Source of the DNA: Chlorops oryzae
Taxonomy: Eukaryota > Arthropoda > Insecta > Diptera > Chloropidae
Reading direction: 5' to 3'
NCBI GenBank assembly: GCA_020466095.1
Contig: CM035807.1
Location: 55,040,555-55,104,554 of the forward strand
Length of the DNA: 64,000 nt
The notes below the pieces were generated by a model. The model was given only the letters and a program-made list of their open reading frames with translations. It searched no databases and had not been told where the DNA came from. Positions 32,690-42,798 of this stretch are shown here, piece after piece. The first letter of the stretch is position 1; every line of letters begins with the position of its first letter. The position numbers and the translations under genes are program-made.

Positions 32690-34050
32690 TGTTACGCGTG
32701 GCCAAAAAAAAAAATCTTTAAAAAGGTTTCCTTTATTAGCTAGTACACAAAGGCAGCGGAATTTGACATTCCATATAAAAATGTATGGGACAATTCCGTC
32801 GCGGAATGCAAAGAAATTGAAACTCCAATTCATTCCTTCGGCTAGTACACAAGAGTGAAAAAAGAGCGGAGGAATTTGACATAGCGTTTTTTTTTTTGTT
32901 TTAATTGTCAACAGATGGCGCTGAAGCGAATTTCTTCGCCATTTATTGGGCGAGTTGAATTAATTGCGAAGGAATTTTGACATTAGCAGCTGAATCCATC
33001 GGAAAATTATGGTGAACGGTTATACTGAGTTCGAATATTGAAATTATTACGCTTCAAACAGCTCATGTATTTGTATTCAAATTTACCGCCCTATGGTATC
33101 TGTCAATCTGACATTCCTTCGCGGAAATAAAATTTATTCAGCCTCAATTCCGCCAATGAATTCCGCTGCCTTTGTGTACTAGCTTTATGGAAAGAAGTGG
33201 CGGGTTACATTGCCCTCGTTTCCATATTAGTAACATAGTACAAATGCCAATTCATTTGGGCAAAGCAAACTACCACTAAAGAATCTTAAACGCAAGAGGC
33301 AATCTCCTGACGTCACATCAGAGTCATATCTTTACCAACTGCCTCGCACTCTCAGTCAGAACCGGATAAGGGATCGGCCGAACGCCATTCACTCCACATC
33401 GCGAAACGGAAAATAAAAGGTTGGATTAGCACTTCATTGTAGGGTTTATTTCAATATCTTAAAGTATAAAAAAAAATGCATGAATAATAATAAGCTTAAC
33501 TATAAAGACGAGCTCTTCCAATTGTTATTGTCTCTTACATTGTTTGATTTTCTATTGTCTTGTTATATATTCCTTTAAATTCAATTAATATAAAACAAAA
33601 CTATTTTCACAATCGCAGTATTTCGGTATTTACAATTCTTTGCTTTTCTCTTCTTTTTCTTACAAAATTATACTTATTTAATTCAATTCTCGGTACGATT
33701 TAACGTAAGTCAATTTTCTTCAATTTAATTATAATTTACAACAGGCAAAGTTACGTTGTGGTGGCTTAAGTCGGAAACGAAGTCAAAGATAATGTTTTAT
33801 TGCATCAGGCGTTATCCTCGCTCTTTCAAAAAAACTTCTTGATTCGATTTTATCAAAAATAAAGAAGGCTTTCAGTTTTGTCGGGGTTTTGAGGTTAGGT
33901 AATTCCAGTCCCACGAACCGAAGGATTGCGCAATGTCGCAACAAGGAATAAACACGTGTATCAATCTTTATCGTAGATTTACGTAACGCAGTGCAGCGGA
34001 TAATGCCTCTTATCCGATCGGCTTCGCTTTTGGCGTGGCTGGGTTAATTA
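32690..34050 (-). repeat. Putative LTR region of a minus-strand Ty3/gypsy element
   Basis: Starts TGTTACGCGTGGCC on the plus strand next to the primer-site candidate. AATAAA on the minus strand near 33447 would suit an LTR. A MITE is inserted at 32738. The outer LTR boundary and a partner LTR were not found, so the extent is a guess. Confidence 0.3.
32738..33184. mobile_element. 447-bp MITE with 26-bp perfect inverted ends
   Basis: Left end AGCTAGTACACAAAGGCAGC (continuing GGAATT) and right end exact inverse. A second degenerate copy of the tip (GGCTAGTACACAAGAG) lies inside at about 32839. There is no coding capacity. The target duplication is unclear (TTTAT-like on both sides), so the superfamily is not assigned. 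Confidence 0.85.
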
Positions 34051-34630
34051 AAATTGCAAACTTTTAATCTTTAGTACCACTTTATGCTCCGATGCACGCA
34101 CCACTGGAACAATTTTCGCTGGAGTCTCTTATTATTGTTTTATTTAGCGATATTGTCCGTTCCAATATTTTCATTTCTTCCTAAATAACCTTTCTGTTTC
34201 AAATGATCTCCCGTCCTGATATTTTCTTTCTTGGCGTTGCCACCATTACCAGTCTCTTTAATTTTTTCCTTTGTTCTGCTCCCATCCTACGACTACAATG
34301 TGCGATTTCACACAAGGCTGTCACCTCTTTTAAAAATTCATAACAACTCTTAAAATGTTGTTCATTCAGAAAAAGAAATAAAAAAATTTATAAAAAATCG
34401 ACCCACAATTTTTTAAAACTACCATCTCGTTAACAATTGGGAATTTTTGTAATTTTATAACTTTTTGAAGGAATTCCAGTCAAACAAAGACCCCAGCACT
34501 GATTAAGAGGTAAGACATTAAAAGCATTTACTTGCTTGAATAAAAAATTCGACGGCATACACCTCTAATTCCTATACAAATGCATGTAAATACATAGGGA
34601 TCTGGCCAGGCACCAAGTGCCTGAACCAAG
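33185..34630. other. No recognised gene
   Basis: AT-rich DNA with a GC-richer patch at 33960-34030. I see no protein family or RNA gene. Part may be the LTR of the gypsy relic described to its left. Confidence 0.4.
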
Positions 34631-34633
34631 GTG

Positions 34634-34960
34634 TCTTTTTTTTATACCCGACACACTCTGTGTCGGGGTTATATTGCGTTTGTGTGGTTGTGTGTAACAC
34701 GCAGACCCAGTTGATATAGACCATATAAAATATATATAGAAATGATCACCGTCACAAGGAGATTCAATTTCTGTCTGATTCGTACATCTGTCTGCCTTTC
34801 CTTCGGTCTGTATCCACTTTTCTTCTCTTATCTTATGTTTGCAAGTATTCATCCAAAGTTGACAATGCAATGCAGAGACAATAACTGAAGCCGTTTTTTG
34901 TTTATATTGTCAAAACTTTGTCAACAAGCATAAGAGCTAAAACAGTTTTTTTTTTTTGTG
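34634..34960 (-). mobile_element. mini-me-like repeat fragment
   Basis: It contains TTTTTTTATACCCGACACAC, GTCGGGGTTATATT, TATATATAGAAATGATCA and a CTGTCTG-rich strip, the same architecture as the longer mini-me-like element at 49449. It is truncated on the right. Confidence 0.6.
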
Positions 34961-35149
34961 CTATTGGTTTTTATATATCATTTTATTGAACGAACACGTG
35001 CGGCGAGGAAAATTTTCCATATTAAAATCATTAAAAGGTGGTTAGAAATAATCTACATATTACATTTATTTAGTTCAAAATGAAAGTTATTAATAAATTT
35101 ATAACTTACATGCTAGGAAGACTGGCAATGGAGGCCTTCGGTTTCATAT

Positions 35150-36370
35150 TATATTATTAATACAGAACAATGAGCAAAAGGTATTACAAAAGAAAAATTG
35201 CTGTGTTAGAACGGAAATTAACTTCATATTCCACACTCTGCCCGATTATTTCAATCCATACAAAGATTTACGCAAACGGCATACTCTATCAGTCTTGTCC
35301 GAGAAACGTTGCGGTTGAAACATTAAATTTTTTTCTTCTAATTTACCTTGTAGGAAAGACGTCACCGCATCCATCTGATGAATTGCTAGATCATAATTGA
35401 CCGCCATGGACAAAAGAAACCGAATAGATCAGTATCTAGCAACCAGGGAATATGTCTCGTCATAGTCAATACCCTTGACTTGTGAATATCCCTTCACAAG
35501 TCGCGCCTTTTAACGATCAATATCGCCTTCTACATTTCGTTTTACCTTGAAAATCCATCCCCGGATCCCCGGAGGCAGATCCGTCAAGACCCAAGTCTTG
35601 TTGTCGACCAAAGCGTTTGGTGCACTCCTCGCTATGGGCACCACTCAATGCCTGAAGAACAGATGTTGGCTCCCCGAAGTCAGTTACAGCCGCCAGTAGA
35701 CCAAGTTGTGAGATACCAGGCACTGCGACTTCGAAGTTTGAAATGTTGTAAGGATCATATCGAGAATTTCCCTCAATATCACTGTCAAATCCTTCAAATC
35801 CCTCACTGAATTCGACATTTGATTCGTCAGGTGAAGTATTTTCTTCTTTTCACTGGGATTGGTCGAGGTCTGTAACCGTATGCTGCTGGTTTATAGAGGC
35901 ACATATGTCCTGATTGTCTTCAGACACTGGATAATCATCATCACTGGAATCATTATCCGAGTCGCTAGCATAACTCATGATTAAGTCAGTGCTGCGTTTG
36001 TGATCAGCTCGTGTCCTCGGTGAAGAAAGATAATTCGTATTTAAATATATATAATGAGTTGTCAGCTGTTGCAGCTAATGCACTTGAAGGTAAAGCAGTG
36101 TCTCTGCTTTCTGTTTGACAGTTTCATCGATGCAAATTGTCGATAAGAGGTGCAGTGCTAACAGCATTTCATTTTAGTTAAAATTTCGGTATACATACAT
36201 AGAACGTCTTTCACTGTAATTGGTTCCGTGCTAGTAGTCTTACTTGTTGACAGCATTATACGAAAGTACATCTCCCACACATTCCACATCAAGACGGCCA
36301 TTGTCACCCACAATGATCCGCTTAGACTTTGGCTCATGTAGTTCGTATACATTTTTTGTATCCATGGTCA
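35150..36370 (-). pseudogene. Ty1/copia pol relic (protease flank to RT)
   Basis: On the minus strand from 36360: MTMDTKNVYELHEPKSKR IIVGDNGRLDVECVGDV, resembling the copia protease-linked domain. After a gap there is an acidic linker, then VLQALSGAHSEE and, in another frame, DNKTWVLTDLPPG, GWIFKVKRN, VKGYSQVKGIDYDETYS. Still further, IHQMDAVTSFLQGKL and RLRKSLYGLK are the fingers/palm of copia RT. Integrase is missing and several stops are present. It is a deletion-ridden relic. Confidence 0.75.
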
Positions 36371-37067
36371 TATCGTTAGCTTCGGATAGAAAGGGCGTAA
36401 CTCATTTTTTTTTAAAACGAGATTTTTGCATTTTCTGATGGTCGACTCTCAAATACACCCCCTCCAAAAAAATTGACGACCTTTGATTGAAAATACCGAA
36501 GTTATAGTTACTTTTAAAAAAGCCCTAACTCATTGCGAACATTTTTGCGAAAGAAAAAAGCCCTAACTCACAAAAAGACGCTCAACTACGCCAGTGATGG
36601 CGAGACCTATAAATTAACATTCATAACTGTGCGTGTGCATTCGTTGTCGACTTCGATGTGAGTTCCACTGATTTGCATTGACGAAGTTTGTTTTGTCCAA
36701 ACACGAACGCAGCCGACCGTTGTTCGCAGGAATTCGTATACGCTTTGCGTGTGCGACTTATGCGTCGGCAGAATTTAGTCTTCCTTGCATGCGTGCTAGG
36801 GAAAATCTAAATGTGGCTTCCACTGAATTACGCTGATCATCCGTTCTGTTTCTAATGCATTTTTATAAGTAGGTTTGCTCTCTTGCGTGCCTTCGCGCTT
36901 GGGCATCACCATCACCTCTGCAAGCCAATCAGTTGCATTATGACTTTTTTTTTGGATTTTGAAAGAATTCCTAAGCAATACATATTGATTCGGCCTGGTA
37001 AAATAAATATGTATTTTTACTTGCAACAAAACTTTATGCTAACAACATATTTGAAACTTAAATTTTA

Positions 37068-37266
37068 GGAAGAAGCACTGGTGATCACACCGTCAGTGTG
37101 CTGCGAGCCTTGGGATATGACCCTTCAGGCTTAATTTATTTCAAAATCAATATAAGAGAAGATTATGTGGTATTACCACAGAGGTCTAAGGCTGTTATGC
37201 ATAGTATAGATCCTGGTCCTCTACATGAAAATAAAATTGAAATTTCCAAAAACAAAAAATGGGACC
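37068..37266 (+). pseudogene. Fragment of an unassigned TE-type protein, cut by BEL-3
   Basis: The plus frame reads VLRALGYDPSGLIYFKINIR, VVLPQRSKAVMHSIDPGPLH and EISKNKKWDL, and is then interrupted by the BEL-3 LTR at 37267. The pattern resembles a recurrent unnamed insect repeat protein ('..PLP.S..KK.DLL.LC'). I cannot assign a function. The reading does not resume beyond 46853. Confidence 0.4.
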
Positions 37267-37645
37267 TGTTCGCAGCATAAATTGGTGGAAGATAACAAGA
37301 GGGTTTAGGTTAGAGTCCACTTGGAATGCAACGGGAATACTTACATCGGATAATACCGGCGTCACCGATGTTCATTCAAACTGCATGGACGATGCACCGT
37401 TGTGCATACAAAAAGCAAAAAAATCGAGTGATGTTCACTTAAATCGATTATAAACGCTTTATTCTTTAAATTAAATATTTAAGTTGATTATTGGAATTCC
37501 GATGGATTCGGATAATAAAATAAACGATGGTTGATTGCAAGGGGGTGTACAATCAAAAAAATCCTCCGTAAGCGTACCGTCGCTGATCGCTGCCAAAACG
37601 AAAGAGAGCGATTCGCGGAAACAAGAAGAAGCAAAAAAAGTGTCA
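37267..37645 (-). repeat. BEL-3 3' LTR (379 bp)
   Basis: On the plus strand it begins TGTTCGCAGCATAAATTGG and ends AAAAAAAGTGTCA. It pairs with 46474-46853 with only scattered substitutions and one indel. The minus-strand sequence immediately upstream (about 37648-37690), purine- and G-rich (GCAAGGGGGCAGCCC), is the polypurine tract. Confidence 0.92.
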
Positions 37646-37959
37646 ATGGGCAACATGGGCTGCCCCCTTGCAACAGTGTTGCAAATTACAATTACAAGTC
37701 TTTACATTATTCTATATATAAAATGTAAGACTGAACAAAGGCTCACAATTCAAAGATGAAACGGTTAGAAAATATCAAGTGATACAATGGCAAGATACTT
37801 GGGATTCCGAAATTATTCAATTTGAGACGGAAAAGTTCTATAAACAAAAAAATTCAATTATACAATGCAAGGAAGGTACGTATTAGAAGAAAATAAAGTT
37901 ATACAATGTAAGATTCAACTTTGAATTGAACGTGACTTGAAAAAAAAGAAAAAATTTGA

Positions 37960-38709
37960 TTACTGGATGATTGGTCCGGAGATCAAATATCCCAAGACGG
38001 AGTTGAAGGCCATGGGTGGTCCAGTTTCTTTCGACAACGCTCCTGGTCGAGCAAATTTATAGCAAGCGTCGCCGCCTAAGACGAGATGACATGGGGAGCG
38101 TACATGAAATCGCGCATCGGCCAGCAGCACATGATCAAACAGCAAGGGAGCATTCCAGTCGATTGTTTTGCTCGGGGTGTAGAGAAGATCGTCAGTGAGC
38201 TGTACGATAAGTGGAATTTCGGTGGCCTTGTCGAAACGGGGCGTAATGACGATGAAGCTAGTGGAGATGCCGCCATGTTGACGAACGGACAGGTGATGTT
38301 GATGGGCGAACTTGGATGACAGTAGGCTCTTTTCACTGCAGGGGTTGACGAGAGCGCGCACCTGAATGGACTGATGCTTGAGCTTTAGGAGGACTATGGC
38401 TGTTGGCAATAAGACGACCGGACTTAAAGTCACCATGGAATGGTTGTCTTTGACTTCGTCGGGCTTAGCTCTCTGGCGATCCTGATGCAACAAAGAGTGG
38501 TGTTTATGGCCACACGTCGAACAGCGATGAGGACTGAAGCACGTTTTGAGCAGATGCGAATGAGCCAGACAGTTGCTGCAATACTGCAAGCGTTGGACTA
38601 CAAGACGGCGCTGATCAACGGTTTTTTGGAGAAATCGTTGACAAGTGGCGAGAGAATGGTGATTCCTGCATAGTCGGCAATCATAATCATGATAACGTCG
38701 GGAGCTCAT
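37960..38709 (-). CDS. BEL-3 ORF3: second zinc-knuckle plus protease-like module, catalytic Asp lost
   Basis: 249 codons, ATG 38709 (MSSRRYHDYDC) to stop at 37960, after integrase and before the 3' LTR. Residues about 10-75 carry BEL-type zinc knuckles (CRLCRNHHSLATC, CSNCLAHSHLLKTC, CSTCGHKHHSLLH). About 95-249 aligns by eye with the BEL protease domain (DUF1758 type): the active-site segment reads ALVNPCSE where BEL-3 Pol has ALIDPGSE, so catalytic Asp is Asn and Gly is Cys. Downstream, LVLGGDACYKF and LGYLISGPI correspond to LIGGDLYPS and FGWIITGPI. The frame is undamaged although Gag-Pol is broken. A pyrimidine tract and CAG lie three bases before ATAT G. Possible roles are an RNA-binding accessory or a dominant Gag/protease partner; this is inference. 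Confidence 0.8.
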   Translation of the reverse strand: MSSRRYHDYDCRLCRNHHSLATCQRFLQKTVDQRRLVVQRLQYCSNCLAHSHLLKTCFSPHRCSTCGHKHHSLLHQDRQRAKPDEVKDNHSMVTLSPVVLLPTAIVLLKLKHQSIQVRALVNPCSEKSLLSSKFAHQHHLSVRQHGGISTSFIVITPRFDKATEIPLIVQLTDDLLYTPSKTIDWNAPLLFDHVLLADARFHVRSPCHLVLGGDACYKFARPGALSKETGPPMAFNSVLGYLISGPIIQ

Positions 38710-38760
38710 ATTTCTGTTGAGAGAAGAATTGGAGAATAGAGAATAGTCGCAATGAAAATA
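38710..38760 (-). promoter_or_regulatory. Splice-acceptor candidate before BEL-3 ORF3
   Basis: The minus strand reads ...CTATTCTCTATTCTCC, AATTCTTCTCTCAACAG and then AAATATG. The CAG ends at 38714, leaving four bases before the ORF3 ATG at 38709. A long pyrimidine-rich run and CAG are what a 3' splice site needs. It would allow ORF3 to be translated from a spliced RNA, as env-type genes are. Confidence 0.55.
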
Positions 38761-38784
38761 AACGTATAGTGTAGTTTGTAATTG

Positions 38785-41353
38785 TCAGCTGGAGGGTAAA
38801 AGAATAAGTTTTGAAATCGGCCTAGTAATAACGCCATTAGAGGTGTGAATGTCTGCCACCCGCACACGACCATCAGAGCCCTGATAAATTTTGTTGGCTC
38901 TGCCTAACCTCCACTCATTACTGGGCTGATTGTCTTGCCGAATAACCACCAGATCATGTAGTTTGATATCCTCCTGAGGTAACTTCCACTTATTACGCTT
39001 ATGGAGTTCAGTCAAATATTCATACTTCCACCGATCACACAGGAACTGGTTCATTGCCTTCACGCGTTGCCAGCGATTAGTGAGCGTAAGAGGGTCCTTT
39101 TCGGGAATGAGTTCGATGGGGGCGAGAAGAGGACCTCCGATTAAAAAGTGTCCCGTGGTGAGCGCAGCAGGATCTTGCGGATTTGCAGATTGCGGGCTTA
39201 ATGGTCGTGAATTCAAGCATCCTTCAATCTTAGCGAGCAACGTTTGAAACTCTTCGAAAGAGTATTTTAAGAGTCCAGCTATTTTCTTGAGGTGCAATTT
39301 GAAACTTTTTACTCCAGCTTCCCACAAGCCTCCCATATGAGGAGCTCCTGCCGGAATAAAATTCCATATAATGTTTTGGTGAATATAGTGACGCATGACG
39401 AGATGTTTAGAGTTGAGGATAAAATGATCATATTCCGATTTTAAGATCCGTGCGGCTCCAACGAAGTTTGTTCCATTGTCCGAGTAGACGTGAGTCGGAC
39501 AACCGCGTCTGGACACGAACCTCGCAAATGCAGCCAGAAAGGTGTCTGCACTCAGGTCAGAAGTGGCCTCATGGTGAATGGCCTTGGTGCAAAAACAGAC
39601 GAATATGCACACATATCCTTTGGAAATACGAAAACCTCGCCCATGATAGGCTCTAATCTCAAAGGGTCCAGCGAAATCAATGCCAGTGTGAGTAAACGGT
39701 CTAGAGATCGTACTACGTTCCGCTGGTAACGCTGCCATTATTTGCGTACGTCGTTTTTGTCTTTCTAGCACGCACGTTCGGCAACGATTTATTGTTGCTT
39801 TAATTAGATCCCGGATCGTGGGAATCCAAAACTCACTACGAATAAGGCGTAATACGAGAGAATTTCCACCATGGAGAGAAAGTTGATGAATGAATTCAAC
39901 CAGAAGCTTAGTCAAACGACAACTATAGGGTAGTATAATAGGATGGGTTTCAGCAAAATTTAATGATCGGGAACACGTGAGGCGTCCGTTGGCGCGAAGA
40001 ATAGAGTCATGATCAAGATACGGAGTTAGAGGGAGAAGATGGCTTTTTGAGGAAATGTTGTGATGTGTACGAAGGCGCTCAATTTCACTCGGATATGACG
40101 CTCGTTGGCATAACATGATTAAGCGACCTTTTACGAATTTTATTTCAGACGCTTGTAATCGAAGCGAATCATAAGTGCAATTTGAACGATGGTGACGGTG
40201 AGTCCGAAAAAAGAACCGAAAACAATAACTTAATGTGCGCCATGCTCTAGGGAGGCTGGAAAATCTTTCTAGAACATCATAGCTGCAATCAATGGTTGTG
40301 CTGTTTGTTTTGGCTGCTCGACGTTCGAGATCCTTACAAGCGCCCACGGCGAAAGGTGTGGAATGCCAATGACTCTCTTCCGAATTCAACCAAGGAGGGC
40401 CACACCACCATAGCTGATGTTGGCTTCAAAATTCCGGCGCGCAGCCGCGACTGGCTAAATCGGCGGGATTATCCTCGGAGGAAATATGTCGCCATAATGA
40501 AAGGTCGGTGCGATCGATGATCTTGGAAACTCGATTGGCGACGAATGATGTCCAAGTACAGGGGGGTTTACGCAGCCAGGCAAGAACGATCATAGAGTCC
40601 GTCCAGCAGAATACCGATGAAAAGGATATAGAAATATGAGTTTTAATCGCTACTAGCACTTCTGAGAGTAAAAGGGCACCACATAGCTCCAAACGTGGTA
40701 CTGACACGCTTTTTATCGGGGCCACCTTTGTTTTCGCATAAAGCAAATTAGTTCGAAATTCGTCGGGGCCTACTTGGACTCGCAAATAGACACAGGCTGC
40801 GTATGCTTTTTCAGACGCATCGCAAAAAGCATGCAGCTGCGCCGGCTGAGAGGGCGAGAAATGAATCCACCTTGGTATATGAATGGTGTGAATGCTTGGC
40901 AAGTGGTGAATAAAGTCTTGAAATTGACTTTCGAGCAAGTCAGTTAAACAATCATCCCAGTCGACATTACTGAGCCAAATCTTCTGCATCATAATTTTTG
41001 CCACAATCACAATTGGAGCCAACCAACCCGCAGGATCAAAAAGTTTAGCAATATAGGATAAGACCTCACGTTTCGTATGTCTTTCCTTAGCAGAATGAAA
41101 ATGGACTTCAAAATAGAAATAATCGTGAACAGCGTTCCAGCGAATACCGAAAGTTTTGGATGTACTGACCTCCTCGAGTATTAGAAATTTTTTATCAAGT
41201 ATATCGTCTTTTGGAATGTCTTGAAGAAGTTCCGCTGAGTTTGACCTCCACTTACGAAGTTGAAAACCCGCACTTTCCAATGCCATTGACAACTGTTTAC
41301 GCGTTTGGAGAGCGCTACGCACATCATGCCCGCCTGCAAGAACGTCATCGACA
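38785..41353 (-). pseudogene. BEL-3 pol, downstream part: RT end, RNase H and integrase, one in-frame TGA
   Basis: Starts just left of the Tc1-type insertion with VDDVLAGGHDV (rest of the RT catalytic motif). It passes RNase H (HAFCDASEKAYAACVY, CWTDSMIVLAW, NPADLASRG) and meets TGA at 40426-40428. The same frame continues without interruption (LWWCGPPWLNSEESHW) through integrase: HGGNSLVLRLI, CRTCVLERQ, GIDFAGPF, YSDNGTNFVGAA, PHMGGLWEAGVK, and the tail ending TRPISKLILLPSS at 38785. Only a single TGA separates RNase H from integrase; it is a mutation or, less likely, a readthrough site. Confidence 0.9.
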
Positions 41354-42798
41354 TACAGTGGCGAGCAAAAGTGAGCAAATGTTGGGTTCTTCAATTGTTT
41401 TCTCTTTATATCTCCGGTGTTAATAAAGATATCCTCGTGAAATTTTCGGTATATGTACATTAATTATTTTGGAATATAAATAGTGAGACGAAAACGAAGT
41501 AAAGGTTGTAGGAAAAGAGAGAACAGCAAAACATGCTACCAGACCCACATGTGCTCAGTTTTGCTCGTTTGGAAAAATTTACTAACGATTTAGATTAAAT
41601 AGGTAGCAAACGGGAAAAATTATAAATGTTAGATGTCGCATTGGGAGAATAGTCAAGGACTCCAAAACATAGATCTCACATGTTTTTGATAACCTTATGG
41701 CTGTATAGGCATCGTTTAATGGCGGGTTGGGACATGTTATAAAAAATAATTTCAAAAAAATAGATATCTATAAAAATAAAACATTTTTTGTATGTTTATC
41801 AGTTAATACTAATTCCATCGATCACTTGGAAAATTTTCACACTTACCGGTTACTTAGTTTGTTCAAAAAGTACGTGCAATCTACGAAACATATAACAATT
41901 TATTGCTTTCTTCTAAGGAAAATGCCAACAAAAACTACTACAACAACAAAATATCAAAAAATTTGGCTATTTAAGAATAAAGGATACCTTTCCCAATCTA
42001 AAGTTTTAAAATTGACCTCGATCGGTCAACTAGTTTTCAAACGATGACATGTTGAAGTACAGCGAAAAGGCTGTTGGGAGTTTTGTATGAGATTCTATGA
42101 AAACTCCCTTATACTTCTGTGCTATACGTTTTTAAATTTTTCGCTGTACTTCAACATGTCATCTTAAATTCAGTAATTTAAATAGATATTCCTTTATAGC
42201 CATTTTGTATGTAGTAGTTTTTGTTGGCATTTTCCTTAGAAGAAAGCAATAAATTGTTATATGTTTCGTAGATTGCACGTACTTTTTGAACAAACTAAGT
42301 AACCGGTAAGTGTGAAAATTTTCCAAGTGATCGATGGAATTAGTATTAACTGATAAACATACAAAAAATGTTTTATTTTTATAGATATCTATTTTTTTGA
42401 AATTATTTTTTATAACATGTCCCAACCCGCCATTAAACGATGCCTATACAGCCATAAGGTTATCAAAAACATGTGAGATCTATGTTTTGGAGTCCTTGAC
42501 TATTCTCCCAATGCGACATCTAACATTTATAATTTTTCCCGTTTGCTACCTATTTAATCTAAATCGTTAGTAAATTTTTCCAAACGAGCAAAACTGAGCA
42601 CATGTGGGTCTGGTAGCATGTTTTGCTGTTCTCTCTTTTCCAACAACCTTTACTTCGTTTTCGTCTCACTATTTATATTCCAAAATAATTAATGTACATA
42701 TACCGAAAATTTCACTAGGATATCTTTATTAACACCGGAGATATAAAGAGAAAACAATTGAAGAACCCAACATTTGCTCACTTTTGCTCGCCACTGTA
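41354..42798. mobile_element. Tc1-type palindromic element (1441 bp) in the BEL-3 RT active-site codon
   Basis: The element proper is 41356-42796, flanked by TA at 41354-41355 and 42797-42798. Tips are CAGTGGCGAGCAAAAGTGAG and its exact inverse, the CAGT start and TA target of Tc1 elements. Arms of about 590 bp (41356-41943 and 42211-42796) are nearly identical inverted copies. A second inverted pair (GATGACATGTTGAAGTACAG near 42044 and its inverse near 42145) lies in the spacer. No transposase is encoded; identical short open frames in both arms are by-products of the palindrome. It splits the Tyr codon of YVDD. Confidence 0.93.

Noticed and set aside
41727..42425. Two opposite-strand open frames starting with the same protein (MGHVIKNNFKKIDIYKN)
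   Set aside because: They are the two arms of one palindromic transposon; identical peptides follow from the inverted repeat, not from a gene pair.
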